The translations under genes were made by a program, and so were the position numbers. A stretch of DNA of 64,000 nucleotides from contig JAQYWK010000004.1 of NCBI GenBank assembly GCA_030145055.1, forward strand, positions 262,701 through 326,700, read 5' to 3'. The notes below the pieces were generated by a model, which ran no database searches, was not told the origin of the DNA, and was given only the letters and a program-made list of their open reading frames with translations. The DNA is from Desulfovibrio sp. (GTDB lineage Bacteria; Desulfobacterota; Desulfovibrionia; Desulfovibrionales; Desulfovibrionaceae). Below are positions 26,495-36,039 of the stretch, piece after piece (within the stretch, counting starts at the first letter, position 1; the number at the start of each line of letters is the position of its first letter).

Positions 26495-26872
26495 ATGAAG
26501 AAAATTAGGCTGCTGCTGGTAGATGACGAAAATGATTTTCTTAACGCTTATGTACGAAGGCTTGTTCGTCGTAATGTTGATGTAAGTGTGGCATGCAGCG
26601 GGCGGGATGCCATTGAGGCAATTAAAGCCGCGGACTTTGATGTCGTTGTTTTAGATGTAATGATGCCCGGAATGAACGGTCTTGAAACTCTTAGGCAGAT
26701 TAAAGATTTTTCACCTGCTCTTCCTGTCATCATTTTAACGGGGCATGCGAAATCTGAAGCTCTGATCGAGGGAATGGATTGTGGTGCTTTTGATTATCTG
26801 CTGAAGCCTATCGGAACCGATGATTTATATTACAAAATGTTAGATGCGATTCGGTCCCGGACTCTCTATTAA
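26495..26872 (+). CDS. Stand-alone receiver protein (RR3)
   Basis: A 125-residue single-domain receiver with all key residues (LVDDEND, VLDVMMPGMNG, LTGHA, LKPIG) and no output domain. GAGGAG precedes the ATG. It is 24 bases upstream of the first PEP-synthase-like gene, suggesting a functional pair. A second such pairing (RR11) exists in operon 2. Confidence 0.92.
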   Translation: MKKIRLLLVDDENDFLNAYVRRLVRRNVDVSVACSGRDAIEAIKAADFDVVVLDVMMPGMNGLETLRQIKDFSPALPVIILTGHAKSEALIEGMDCGAFDYLLKPIGTDDLYYKMLDAIRSRTLY

Positions 26873-26896
26873 GTTTGATCAGCCGGAGAGATAATT

Positions 26897-29503
26897 ATGC
26901 GTTCCATCTTTGAGATTATATCAAGAGTTGTACTTCATCCTTCAACCGCGAAGGATGATGAATCAATACAGTTTCTTGCGCGGTGCGAAAATTTTAGATT
27001 GTTGCTTGCTGCGAACAATAAGGCTTTGAAAATTATGGCGGAGATGAGCGAAGAAGCCCGTTCAAATGACCTTTTTGGAATGTCTCATGTCAGATCTCAA
27101 AGTCTTAAGGTTTCAGCAAATGTTCGCCAAATGATTGAACGTCTATGCCGCATGAGCCCTGGTAAGTATGATACTTTAAAAGATGTTTTCAATGTAATTG
27201 TTATGGATATGGAAAAAGCTTTGGAAAGTAGCACTGGGCAATGCTGTGGATCTTTGATTTTAAGTATGGATCAAATCAGTGCAGATTCTATTTCTGAAAC
27301 AGGATCTAAAATGGCCATGCTTGGAGAAATTCGTTCCAAGCTGGGTATCCGAGTTCCTGAAGGGTTTTCCATAACAGCTTCAGCCTTTTTATCCTTTATG
27401 GAAAATTCTGGTTTGGATGACGAAATTAATCGTTTGATTCAAATAGCTGACAGTAATGATTTAAACGATCTTCTTGTGCTGGAAGAAAATATAAAACATG
27501 CAATAGATCTTGCAGCCATGCCGACTGAACTTGAAGATGCCATCGAAAAATATTGCGCAGATCTTTTGGCGGGCGTACCAGATTTACGGTTGGCGATACG
27601 CAGCAGCGCACTCGGAGAAGATTCAGGAGAAGCAAGTTTTGCAGGGCAATTTATTTCTGTTTTGGGAGTTTTACCCGAGAACATAATTGATTCTTATCGG
27701 GCTGTTGTTGCAAGCATGTATTCTGCGACCGCCATGACTTATCTATTGAATAAGGGACTTCGGGAAGATGAGCTTATCATGTGTGTAGGTTGTCTTGAAA
27801 TGATTGAAGCCGTGGCGGGAGGAGTAATATATACTTCTGATCCTATTGGTAAAAACAAGAATGCGTTGATAATAAGCGGAGTCCCGGGGCACCCTAGTTC
27901 GATTGTTGATGGCAGTGCGCTTGCGGATACATGGGTTATGGATCGTACTGATCGTACCCTTCGTGATGTGTTTATCGCAGACAAAGAATGGCAATGTCTA
28001 AGTTCGGAAAATGGTGAAATTTATAGAGTTAAAATGTGTGAAAATAGACGTAGTGCTCCTTCAATTCCTTATTCCGCAATTACTGAACTTGTTGAAATTG
28101 CGCTCAGAATTGAAAAGCATTTCAATTGCCCGCAGGATATTGAATGGGTTAAATCTTCGGACGGTCAGATTTATATACTGCAATGTCGTCCCCTGTCCGT
28201 TACTGATTCCCAGAGAAATGTCGAACAAATCCCAAAAAAAGATGAACATGAATCTCACGTTATTTTAAGAAATTGTATCCCTGCCAGTCACGGCTTTGCT
28301 TGCGGTGAAGTCGTCATGGTTGAAACAGATGATGATATGTTTAATTTTCCTGACGGCGCAGTTTTGCTTACTTATAACGCGAAACCTCGCTTGGCTGTGA
28401 TCTTGCCGAGGGCTGCAGCTCTTATTTCGGAACATGGAAGCGCAACCGGACATCTTGCGAATGTTGCTAGAGAATTTGGAATTCCCGCTTTTATCGGAGT
28501 TAAGGGGGCTGTGAAGAATTTGTCCGAAGCTAGAGTTGTTACTGTAAATACGGCTACTGGTAAAATTTATAAAGGTTGCTTCGAAGATCAAAATCCTATT
28601 CGGGAGAAGAAGCCTGTTCTGCCGCAGAATAACCCCGTAACAACAGCCTTACGGAATACTCTGCCTTTTATTGTTCCGCTTTCGTTGACGGTCCCGGATT
28701 CATCTGAGTTTAGACCGTCTAATTGTACATCTCTGCACGATATTACCAGATATTGTCACGAAAAGGCTGTAGCGGAAATGTTTCGTAAAAATGCTATGTC
28801 CGCAGCAAATGCCAAGAGATTGAAGGGAGAACGTTTACTTCAATATTGGTTGATCGATCTCGGAGGTGGAACTTCTTCTTCGGTTGATGATAAATATGTA
28901 AGTCTCTCCGATATTAGCTCAAATACTATGAAATCGTTGTGGATAGGTATGACGAAAATTCCCTGGGATGGTCCGCCTCCGGTTCAGGCCTCCGGGCTGA
29001 TATCTGTTATATCTGAAGCAGCTTGTAATCCGGCACTGGCTCCGGGAATGTCCAATGATCTGGGCGATCGGAACTATTTCATAGTGTCCAGAAATTATTG
29101 CAATCTACAATCCCGCTTCGGTTTCCATTTTTGCACGGTGGAAGGGTATGCCGGGGATGATCCTGATGAAAATTATGCTTTTTTCCAATTTACAGGCGGT
29201 GGAGCAGACAAATCGCGCCGTATGATTCGTTCATGGTTGATAGCGGGAATTCTTGAAAAACAGGGATTTATTGTTGACGTGAAGGAAGATTCGCTTTTTG
29301 CCAGAATTGAAGGTGTTGCGGCGGAAGTTGTTGAGCAGGCACTTGCTGTTGCCGGATACTTGCTGGTTCATACCAGACAAATTGACATGGTTATGTCGGA
29401 TTCTAATGCATACCGGAACTATCAGGTTAAATTCGAACAGGGTATAGAAGCTGTTTTATCAAGTTATAGTAGCCAAAATTCCGAGCATGGTAGGTCTTTA
29501 TGA
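26897..29503 (+). CDS. PEP-synthase-like phosphotransferase with novel C-terminal domain (PPS-A)
   Basis: An 868-residue protein. Residues about 1-115 are a helical domain. Residues about 125-430 form a PEP-synthase-type ATP-grasp domain (KMAMLGEIRSKLGIRVPEGF, RSSALGEDSGEASFAGQF, DIEWVKSSDGQIYILQCRPL). Residues about 460-565 are the swivelling phosphohistidine domain with ATGHLANVAREFGIPA, His about 519. The TIM-barrel PEP/pyruvate domain is absent. Instead residues about 575-868 form a domain (LHDITRYCHEKAV, IPWDGPPPV, SRFGFHFCTVE) shared with PPS-B at 43,145. Probably ATP phosphorylates the His and an unknown acceptor receives it. Its stop overlaps HK2 by ATGA. Confidence 0.85.
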   Translation: MRSIFEIISRVVLHPSTAKDDESIQFLARCENFRLLLAANNKALKIMAEMSEEARSNDLFGMSHVRSQSLKVSANVRQMIERLCRMSPGKYDTLKDVFNVIVMDMEKALESSTGQCCGSLILSMDQISADSISETGSKMAMLGEIRSKLGIRVPEGFSITASAFLSFMENSGLDDEINRLIQIADSNDLNDLLVLEENIKHAIDLAAMPTELEDAIEKYCADLLAGVPDLRLAIRSSALGEDSGEASFAGQFISVLGVLPENIIDSYRAVVASMYSATAMTYLLNKGLREDELIMCVGCLEMIEAVAGGVIYTSDPIGKNKNALIISGVPGHPSSIVDGSALADTWVMDRTDRTLRDVFIADKEWQCLSSENGEIYRVKMCENRRSAPSIPYSAITELVEIALRIEKHFNCPQDIEWVKSSDGQIYILQCRPLSVTDSQRNVEQIPKKDEHESHVILRNCIPASHGFACGEVVMVETDDDMFNFPDGAVLLTYNAKPRLAVILPRAAALISEHGSATGHLANVAREFGIPAFIGVKGAVKNLSEARVVTVNTATGKIYKGCFEDQNPIREKKPVLPQNNPVTTALRNTLPFIVPLSLTVPDSSEFRPSNCTSLHDITRYCHEKAVAEMFRKNAMSAANAKRLKGERLLQYWLIDLGGGTSSSVDDKYVSLSDISSNTMKSLWIGMTKIPWDGPPPVQASGLISVISEAACNPALAPGMSNDLGDRNYFIVSRNYCNLQSRFGFHFCTVEGYAGDDPDENYAFFQFTGGGADKSRRMIRSWLIAGILEKQGFIVDVKEDSLFARIEGVAAEVVEQALAVAGYLLVHTRQIDMVMSDSNAYRNYQVKFEQGIEAVLSSYSSQNSEHGRSL

Positions 29504-31161
29504 CTGCCACTTCTTACACGAAGCTGAGATGGAAGCTGATTGCCATAACTTTATGCTTTTCGCTCATACCACTTTTTGTCTTGGGCTACGTTATTCATGA
29601 TCAGTTCAGTAAATCTTATGAAGAAAAATTGACCAGTAATCTGGTGCTCGTTGTTAATAGCAAGCGGGATACCATTGACATGTTTTTAAATGAACGAGTG
29701 GTGCAATTACAGAATCTTGCCAACACGCACACGCTTGCGCAGATGACAAACCAAACATATCTGAATTCTCTTTTCGACATAATTCATAATACATCACGGT
29801 CATTTATTGATCTTGGGGTTATAGGGCAGGACGGAAGCCATGAGGCTTATAGTGGCCCGTTTGATCTCAGGGACGTTAATTATAAAGATGAAGCTTGGTT
29901 TAATCAGGTAATGCTAAAAGGGGTTTATGTAAGTGATGTTTTTATGGGGTTTAGAAATTATCCACATTTCATCATTGCAGTGAAAAGGCGAGAAGCCGGC
30001 AAGACTTGGATATTAAGGGCTACCATTGACTCTGATGTCTTTACTACTCTTGTTAGAAATGTGCGGAGCGGCAAGCTCGGTGATGCCTATCTGGTCAATC
30101 GCAATTGGGAGCTTCAAACTCCTTCAAGATTCGGCGGTAAGGTTTTATCTCGAGCACATCTTCCTGAATATTCCGGTGGTAGCTCTGTGGACATTTGTGA
30201 TTGGAGTGAAAACGGAACGATGTATGTTGCGGGCATCACGTCTTTGTCACTTACTGATTGGAAACTTGTAGTGACTGAAAGCCCTGGAGAGGCTCTTTCT
30301 CCACTGTTGCGGGTTCAATCCATGGTTTATCTTTTGTTTCTGATTTGTGCATGTATGATTTTTGCTGGCACGTATCTGACGGTGGCGTCTGTGGTCGGGA
30401 AATTAAAGGCGGCGAATGATGAAAGAGCCGCGCTGGATGCGACGATCATGCAATCAAGCAAAATGGCTTCGCTCGGCAAGATGGCGGCAGGAGTTGCGCA
30501 TGAAATTAATAATCCTTTGTCTATCATAAGAGAAAGTGCCGGATGGATTCGCGATCTCATCAACGACGGAGAACTGGACGGATTCGAAGCTTTGGATGAT
30601 CTCAATGAAGCTGTCAGCGACATTGACCGTCATGTTGAAAGAGCGCGGACAGTCACTCATAGAATGTTGGGTTTTGCCCGTAGAATGGAGCCAGCTCAGG
30701 AAGATGTTGATCTTAATATTCTGGCTAAACAGACCGTTGCTTTTCTGGAAAATGAAATCAAGTATCGCAATATTGAAGTCGTTTTTGATCTTGACTCAAA
30801 CCTTCCGTTAATAACTACAGATTCTAATCAGGTACAGCAGATAATTCTTAATTTGCTGGAAAATTCAATTGATGCTGTTGCCGAGAATGGACGTATCACA
30901 TTGGAAAGTCGTGTCGATGGTCCCTTCATTGCTATGGGGGTTAAGGATACGGGGGCAGGTATTCCGTCAAATCAGCTTTCAAAGGTTTTCGATCCTTTTT
31001 TTACCACAAAGCCAGCAGGAGAGGGCACTGGTTTGGGGCTATCTATCATATACAGCACACTGAATAAACTGGGTGGTAAAATTATAGTTCAAAGTGAACA
31101 TGGGCAGGGGGCTGTATTTACTTTTTTTCTACCGCTATCAGGCGCTGTCCGCGATAGCTAG
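29500..31161 (+). CDS. Cache-domain sensor histidine kinase (HK2)
   Basis: A 553-residue kinase: TM1 about 15-35, dCache sensor about 40-270 (EAWFNQ, VYVSDVFMGFRNYPHF), TM2 about 272-295, HisKA with [13 protein letters not shown] (His about 334), HATPase with NLLENSIDAV and GEGTGLGLSI. The ATG overlaps the PPS-A stop by four bases, so the two are probably translated together. RR4 follows by eight bases and is the likely cognate receiver. Confidence 0.92.
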   Translation: MTATSYTKLRWKLIAITLCFSLIPLFVLGYVIHDQFSKSYEEKLTSNLVLVVNSKRDTIDMFLNERVVQLQNLANTHTLAQMTNQTYLNSLFDIIHNTSRSFIDLGVIGQDGSHEAYSGPFDLRDVNYKDEAWFNQVMLKGVYVSDVFMGFRNYPHFIIAVKRREAGKTWILRATIDSDVFTTLVRNVRSGKLGDAYLVNRNWELQTPSRFGGKVLSRAHLPEYSGGSSVDICDWSENGTMYVAGITSLSLTDWKLVVTESPGEALSPLLRVQSMVYLLFLICACMIFAGTYLTVASVVGKLKAANDERAALDATIMQSSKMASLGKMAAGVAHEINNPLSIIRESAGWIRDLINDGELDGFEALDDLNEAVSDIDRHVERARTVTHRMLGFARRMEPAQEDVDLNILAKQTVAFLENEIKYRNIEVVFDLDSNLPLITTDSNQVQQIILNLLENSIDAVAENGRITLESRVDGPFIAMGVKDTGAGIPSNQLSKVFDPFFTTKPAGEGTGLGLSIIYSTLNKLGGKIIVQSEHGQGAVFTFFLPLSGAVRDS

Positions 31162-31169
31162 GAGGGACC

Positions 31170-31568
31170 ATGTCCAGAATAAGAGTGCTTGTGGTTGATG
31201 ATGAACCAGATTTTTTAAAGTTGATAGGCCGTAGGCTTGAGAGGAGAAATGTGGATGTGGATGTTGTAAACAATGGACAGGAAGCTCTTGAGTTTTTGTC
31301 GAAGACTTTCGTTAATGTGGTTATTCTGGACGTCAGAATGCCTGGGCTTAGTGGGATTGAGACACTTAAGGAAATCCGGCGTCGTTATAGAAATACTGAG
31401 GTGATCATGCTTACAGGGCATGGCTCCGTGGAGTCGGGGATCGAAGGAATCAGTCATGGCGCATATGATTATATCCTCAAGCCATTTTTGATTGATGACT
31501 TGCTTGAGAGAATACGCGCAGCCAACGAGCATGCGACGCTTAAGCAAAAGGTCAGGGGGGGGGCATGA
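31170..31568 (+). CDS. Stand-alone receiver protein (RR4)
   Basis: A 132-residue single-domain receiver (VDDEPDF, ILDVRMPGLSG, LTGHGS, LKPFL) with a short tail. AGGAGGG precedes the ATG. The last codons contain a run of nine G (31,555-31,563) and the stop overlaps the ATG of HK3. A one-G insertion would read straight into HK3 in frame. Confidence 0.92.
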   Translation: MSRIRVLVVDDEPDFLKLIGRRLERRNVDVDVVNNGQEALEFLSKTFVNVVILDVRMPGLSGIETLKEIRRRYRNTEVIMLTGHGSVESGIEGISHGAYDYILKPFLIDDLLERIRAANEHATLKQKVRGGA

Positions 31569-32464
31569 ATCTGTTTCGCACCAAGAGAATTATTCAATTC
31601 GGACAATATGCGTATCCTTTGTCATATCTGGCGATACTGTTTGTGGCATATAAATGGCCTGTACCCGGAAGTATTGCTGCGGTTGTACTCTCCGCTGGAT
31701 TATGGCTGCTCCTCAAATCCTCTTTTTGCTGGCTTAGTAAAGTATGTGATGAACAGACGGATCTTAAAAATCAGCTTATGCAATCCCAAAAAATTTCTGC
31801 TCTCGGTGAAATATCGACCGGCATTGCTCATGAAATTAACAATCCTTTGAATATTATCATGCAGGAAACCGAGTTGATGCGGGTGGCTCTTCATGAAGAT
31901 TCTACTCAAGAAGAACTCTACGAGCTTCGAGAAAGTCTGGATGTTGTTTTTCAACAGGTGGAGCGTTGTTCGGATATTACTCATAAATTGCTGGATTTTT
32001 CTCGAAAGAGGCACCCTGTTACCCAGACTGCGGATATTAATCGGTTGTTGTTGGATATGCTGATCTTAGTTCAATCTGAGACCGAGTCTAAAAATATCCG
32101 GATAGTAAAAAGATTTAGCACTGATATTCCGAATATAAAAACGGATCCACCTTTGTTACGGCAGGTTTTTCTTAACCTGCTCAATAACGCCGTTCAGGCT
32201 GTGGATAGGGATGATGATATATTTGTAACTACTTGGAGTCATGACGATATGGTTTTTGCAGAGATTCGCGACTCAGGTCCGGGTATTTCTGAAAACGAAA
32301 TAAAGCAAATATTTAATCCCTTTTATACGACCAAGCCTCCCGGGAAAGGTACAGGCCTAGGACTGTCCGTCAGTCTTCGGATTGTAAATCAGTTGGGAGG
32401 TTATATTACTGTAGACTCGGAGTTGGGAAAGGGCGCTGCTTTTACAGTTCATGTTCCTATTTAA
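31565..32464 (+). CDS. Short membrane histidine kinase without periplasmic sensor (HK3)
   Basis: A 299-residue kinase. Two closely spaced hydrophobic stretches (about 13-50) leave no room for a periplasmic domain. A coiled linker, then HisKA with [14 protein letters not shown] (His about 90) and HATPase with NLLNNAVQAV and [10 protein letters not shown]. The signal must come from the membrane, from partners or from RR4, which overlaps it by ATGA. Confidence 0.9.
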   Translation: MNLFRTKRIIQFGQYAYPLSYLAILFVAYKWPVPGSIAAVVLSAGLWLLLKSSFCWLSKVCDEQTDLKNQLMQSQKISALGEISTGIAHEINNPLNIIMQETELMRVALHEDSTQEELYELRESLDVVFQQVERCSDITHKLLDFSRKRHPVTQTADINRLLLDMLILVQSETESKNIRIVKRFSTDIPNIKTDPPLLRQVFLNLLNNAVQAVDRDDDIFVTTWSHDDMVFAEIRDSGPGISENEIKQIFNPFYTTKPPGKGTGLGLSVSLRIVNQLGGYITVDSELGKGAAFTVHVPI

Positions 32465-32487
32465 TGACAGAATATCAGGAGTATAAG

Positions 32488-32922
32488 ATGGGAAAATCGT
32501 CAAAGGAGCTTGTTAAGGTTTTAGTTGTGGATGACGAAGAACGTTTTCGGAAAACGACTGTCCGTATGCTTAAAGATAAAGGCTTAGCAGTAGACGAGGC
32601 TGCTGACGGATCTGTTGCTCTTGAAAAACTGGCGAAAGGTGATTTCGATGTTGTTTTGCTTGATATTAAAATGCCCGGACTTTCCGGAGAGGATACCTTT
32701 CATAGAATTCAGCAGAATTGTTATGATGTAGAGACTGTTTTTCTTTCCGGACATGTTTCTCTTAACCGGGCTGTAGATTTAATTCAGCATGGAGCGTTTG
32801 ACTATATTCTTAAACCTTCTTCATTTCAGGATATATTTAAAAAAATACAGAAAGCATATGGTCAGAAAATGCTTCGCAATGGCAAAATAGATATCCACGA
32901 TTTGTTGTGTAATCCTGAATAA
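32488..32922 (+). CDS. Stand-alone receiver protein (RR5)
   Basis: A 144-residue receiver (VVDDEERF, LLDIKMPGLSG, LKPSS), with Ser instead of Thr in the LSGHV switch position. An earlier in-frame ATG at 32,464 overlaps the HK3 stop, but AGGAG six bases before 32,488 marks MGKSSKELV as the start. A C-terminal tail of about 20 residues follows the receiver. No output domain. Confidence 0.88.
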   Translation: MGKSSKELVKVLVVDDEERFRKTTVRMLKDKGLAVDEAADGSVALEKLAKGDFDVVLLDIKMPGLSGEDTFHRIQQNCYDVETVFLSGHVSLNRAVDLIQHGAFDYILKPSSFQDIFKKIQKAYGQKMLRNGKIDIHDLLCNPE

Positions 32923-32947
32923 TCATGCGTAATAATGGAGACATATC

Positions 32948-34444
32948 ATGACTGAATTTTCACAAGATAATATGAGACTTTGCTATTGGAATGGCTCAAT
33001 TAATCCCTTTATTATAGGGATTGTAGGAGTTGGGCCTGAGCTTAAAGTCCTTTTAGATATCATTAACAATGATGTTTTCAGGGAGTTTATTCCTGAGATG
33101 AAGTTGGTTGCAATAAGTGACGTTCATCAAAAGAAAGACACCCGAGCACTTTGTGAGCTTGGTATCCCTTCATACAAAACCTATGTTGAGATGCTTGAAG
33201 TTCATTCTGAAATTAATCTGGTAATCGAAATGACTGGTAGCGTTGATATGTTTTCTAGTCTCAGAAAATATCTTCCTGAGTCTGTTTCTTTGATGGATCA
33301 TCGTGAAATTGTGTTCTTCTGTGGTCTGCATGACATGGCCCTTGTGAAGGGGAATTATAAAAATAATCTAGCTCATCAACAGGTTCTAATTCAATCGATT
33401 ATAGACGAGATCCGGGAAGATATTTTTCTTATGGATAAGAATGGATGTGTTGTGGATATAAACAGTGTTGTATGGCGGAGAGCTGAAATTCCAAAAAGCG
33501 AATTGATAGGTAAAACCTGCTGGAACGCAGCACGGTTGCGTGACGGATCCATTTTTTGTGATCAGTTTGATTCTGAATGTCCGTTTCATAAGACTCTCAA
33601 GAGTGGAAAAAAAGAAGAATCCCTTGTCACAAAGGTTAACCGGGATGGTCTTCTGCAATATTACAGACTTTATGCTTATCCAATTTTCGACATGAGGGGT
33701 AAAATGTCTCATATAATGGTCATGCATCGGGATATTACTGAACGAACTCATCGTGAAAAGCACCAGAATCAAAGAGACAAGCTTGCTGTTATCGGTGAAA
33801 TGTCGACGTATCTGGCTCATGAAATACGCAATCCGCTCTTTGCAATAGGCGGCTTCGCCAACTCATTATTTAAGTCTTCAAGCCTTAACGAGAAGGATCG
33901 GGAGAAGGTTCAGATTATTGTTGAAGAAACAAAACGGTTGGATAGATTGCTCACGAATATGCTTAATTTTGTTCGCTCTTCTCATACATCAAGAAAGGAA
34001 TTGGATATCGTTTCGGTCGTTCAAGGTGCGGCTGAATTGATGTCTATCGGTTATGGTCAGCAGGGGTACCGGATAGAGGTTTGTTCTGTTTCACCGCTTC
34101 CAAACGTTCTTGGAGACGAAGACGCTTTGAAGCAATGTGTTGTTAATCTTATTAAAAATGCAGTTGAAGCTATGCCTGATGGTGGAGATATTACACTTAG
34201 TCTCGATTTGAATGATGGCGATGTTGTTTTGCAGGTAACTGATACCGGAGTAGGTATGAATGAGCATGAACAGGATCGTGTTTTTAATCCTTTTTATTCT
34301 ACCAAGGAAGATGGCAGCGGGCTTGGATTGGCAATGATCAAGAAAATTGTTGAAGAGCTTGGTGGGCGGGTGAAACTCGCGAGTAAGACAGGTCAGGGAA
34401 CAACTGTTTCGTTATTTTTACCTTCGGCCCTTGATGTGACATGA
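32948..34444 (+). CDS. Soluble histidine kinase with Rossmann-like N-domain and PAS (HK4)
   Basis: A 498-residue cytoplasmic kinase without membrane segments. Residues about 20-130 look like a dinucleotide-binding fold of the homoserine-dehydrogenase/oxidoreductase type (IGIVGVGPELKVLLDII, LVAISDVHQ, NLVIEMTGS). A PAS domain follows (about 150-265, with CWNAARLRDGSIFCDQF and Cys-rich ECPFHKTLKSG), then HisKA with YLAHEIRNPLFAI (His about 291) and HATPase (NLIKNAVEAM, DGSGLGLAM). A kinase reading NAD(P)-like ligands or redox state is an attractive inference. Confidence 0.85.
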   Translation: MTEFSQDNMRLCYWNGSINPFIIGIVGVGPELKVLLDIINNDVFREFIPEMKLVAISDVHQKKDTRALCELGIPSYKTYVEMLEVHSEINLVIEMTGSVDMFSSLRKYLPESVSLMDHREIVFFCGLHDMALVKGNYKNNLAHQQVLIQSIIDEIREDIFLMDKNGCVVDINSVVWRRAEIPKSELIGKTCWNAARLRDGSIFCDQFDSECPFHKTLKSGKKEESLVTKVNRDGLLQYYRLYAYPIFDMRGKMSHIMVMHRDITERTHREKHQNQRDKLAVIGEMSTYLAHEIRNPLFAIGGFANSLFKSSSLNEKDREKVQIIVEETKRLDRLLTNMLNFVRSSHTSRKELDIVSVVQGAAELMSIGYGQQGYRIEVCSVSPLPNVLGDEDALKQCVVNLIKNAVEAMPDGGDITLSLDLNDGDVVLQVTDTGVGMNEHEQDRVFNPFYSTKEDGSGLGLAMIKKIVEELGGRVKLASKTGQGTTVSLFLPSALDVT

Positions 34445-34536
34445 CGATTAAAGTTATAGCAGGGTCGTAAGGAGTTTGTGTGCCGACCTTAATCCTTGTA
34501 ATTATGAATAATTAATTGGTTAAATAAACATACGTA

Positions 34537-36039
34537 ATGGTTGATAAAACACACCCTAGTCCTCGCCGTTTTTCATTGCGATTAAAACTATTGTCTTTGC
34601 TGATAGGTCTTGTTGTTGCGACTTTAGCCGTAGCCGGAATGACGTTGTGGTATGTTTATGCAACTCAGAACATTTTCCAGCATATGGAAAAATCAGACAT
34701 CAGCGCGTTGCTTTCCGCGCAAGGGCTAGAAAAAGAGTTAATGGCTCAGCAGGGGCTTACAACTTATTATTCACTGGATCACAACGAGCAGTGGCTAGTT
34801 CGTCTTGAGAAGCATAATATGCAGTTTGAAACTTTGCTAAGTAAAGCCAGAGAAACAAACTATTTGGATCAGGGTCGGACTATTTTAAACAGTATTGAAT
34901 CAGATTATCTGCGTTATATTCATTCCCGAAGTGAAGTTATCGATTTGTACAAGAAGAATCATAATAAAGAAGGCGTTGAACTGCACCGGAAGATTCGTAC
35001 TAGATTTCAGTCAATTTATGATTTGTGCGAGCAATATAAACAATTGCATCAGGAAAGAATTCGCCTAGCTGCAGTCAATTACAAAGAACATGCAAAATTT
35101 TTGACCGTTTTGTCTCTTGCAGCAGTTCCTTTATCTGCGATACTGGCGGTCTGGATAGGTTTTATCTTAATTAAACGTATTCTCGATCCGATTCGCCGCT
35201 TATCTAGACTGGAAGAAAAGGGTGCCCCGGATTTTCTTTCAGGCGAAATGGGTGCATTGTCCGAGCGCATGCAGAATTTGCTTGATGATGTTGAAAATGC
35301 TTACGACATGCTTCAACATAGTCGCGATCAGGTTGAGCAGTCCGAGAAAATGGCCACAGTGGGCAAGCTCGCAGCAGGAATGGCTCATTCTATTCGTAAC
35401 CCTCTGACCTCTGTGAAAATGCGTTTATTTTCACTTGAACGCAGCCTTGATCTTGATTCTGTTCAAAAAGAAGATTTTGAAGTTATTTCCGAGGAAATCA
35501 GACATCTGGACACAATTATAAGAAATTTTCTGGAATTTTCACGCCCTCCTAAACTCCGTCCTCAAGTGGTATCTCCGTCTGATCTTGTTGACAGCACCTT
35601 AGCTTTACTTAGTCATCGACTTGAATCTTGCGGTGTAGTGGTAACTGTCTGCCGCAGGGAGAAGTTGCCCATAGTAAATGCCGATCCTGAACAGTTCAAA
35701 GAAGCGCTCATGAATTTGATTCTTAATTCCTGCGAATCCATGGTTGATGGAGGTAAAATATCCATCACGGAAGATTCTATGACAATTGTTCCGTACGGAA
35801 AAATGGCAACGGTGACGGTTGCAGATAATGGTCCCGGTATTCCTACTTCATTCCGGGATGATGTTTTTAAACCGTTTTATTCTACTAAGGAAGAAGGAAC
35901 CGGGCTGGGCTTATCTATTTCTAACCGCATTATGACCGAACATGGCGGATGGTTACATCTTAAAGACTCGGGGGTGCAGGGAACCTCGTTTGTGATGGCT
36001 TTACCCCTGAAGGAAGCAAGTACATGGCTGAGATCTTAA
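34537..36039 (+). CDS. Sensor histidine kinase with helical periplasmic sensor and HAMP (HK5)
   Basis: A 500-residue kinase: TM1 about 16-38, all-helical periplasmic domain about 40-185 (four-helix-bundle type), TM2 about 188-212, HAMP, HisKA with GMAHSIRNPLTSVK (His about 284; the usual Glu after His is Ser), HATPase with NLILNSCESM, DNGPGIP and EGTGLGLSI. No clear Shine-Dalgarno precedes the ATG and a 92-base gap separates it from HK4. It overlaps the NtrC-type regulator gene by 16 bases, so these form a cognate pair. Confidence 0.9.
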   Translation: MVDKTHPSPRRFSLRLKLLSLLIGLVVATLAVAGMTLWYVYATQNIFQHMEKSDISALLSAQGLEKELMAQQGLTTYYSLDHNEQWLVRLEKHNMQFETLLSKARETNYLDQGRTILNSIESDYLRYIHSRSEVIDLYKKNHNKEGVELHRKIRTRFQSIYDLCEQYKQLHQERIRLAAVNYKEHAKFLTVLSLAAVPLSAILAVWIGFILIKRILDPIRRLSRLEEKGAPDFLSGEMGALSERMQNLLDDVENAYDMLQHSRDQVEQSEKMATVGKLAAGMAHSIRNPLTSVKMRLFSLERSLDLDSVQKEDFEVISEEIRHLDTIIRNFLEFSRPPKLRPQVVSPSDLVDSTLALLSHRLESCGVVVTVCRREKLPIVNADPEQFKEALMNLILNSCESMVDGGKISITEDSMTIVPYGKMATVTVADNGPGIPTSFRDDVFKPFYSTKEEGTGLGLSISNRIMTEHGGWLHLKDSGVQGTSFVMALPLKEASTWLRS

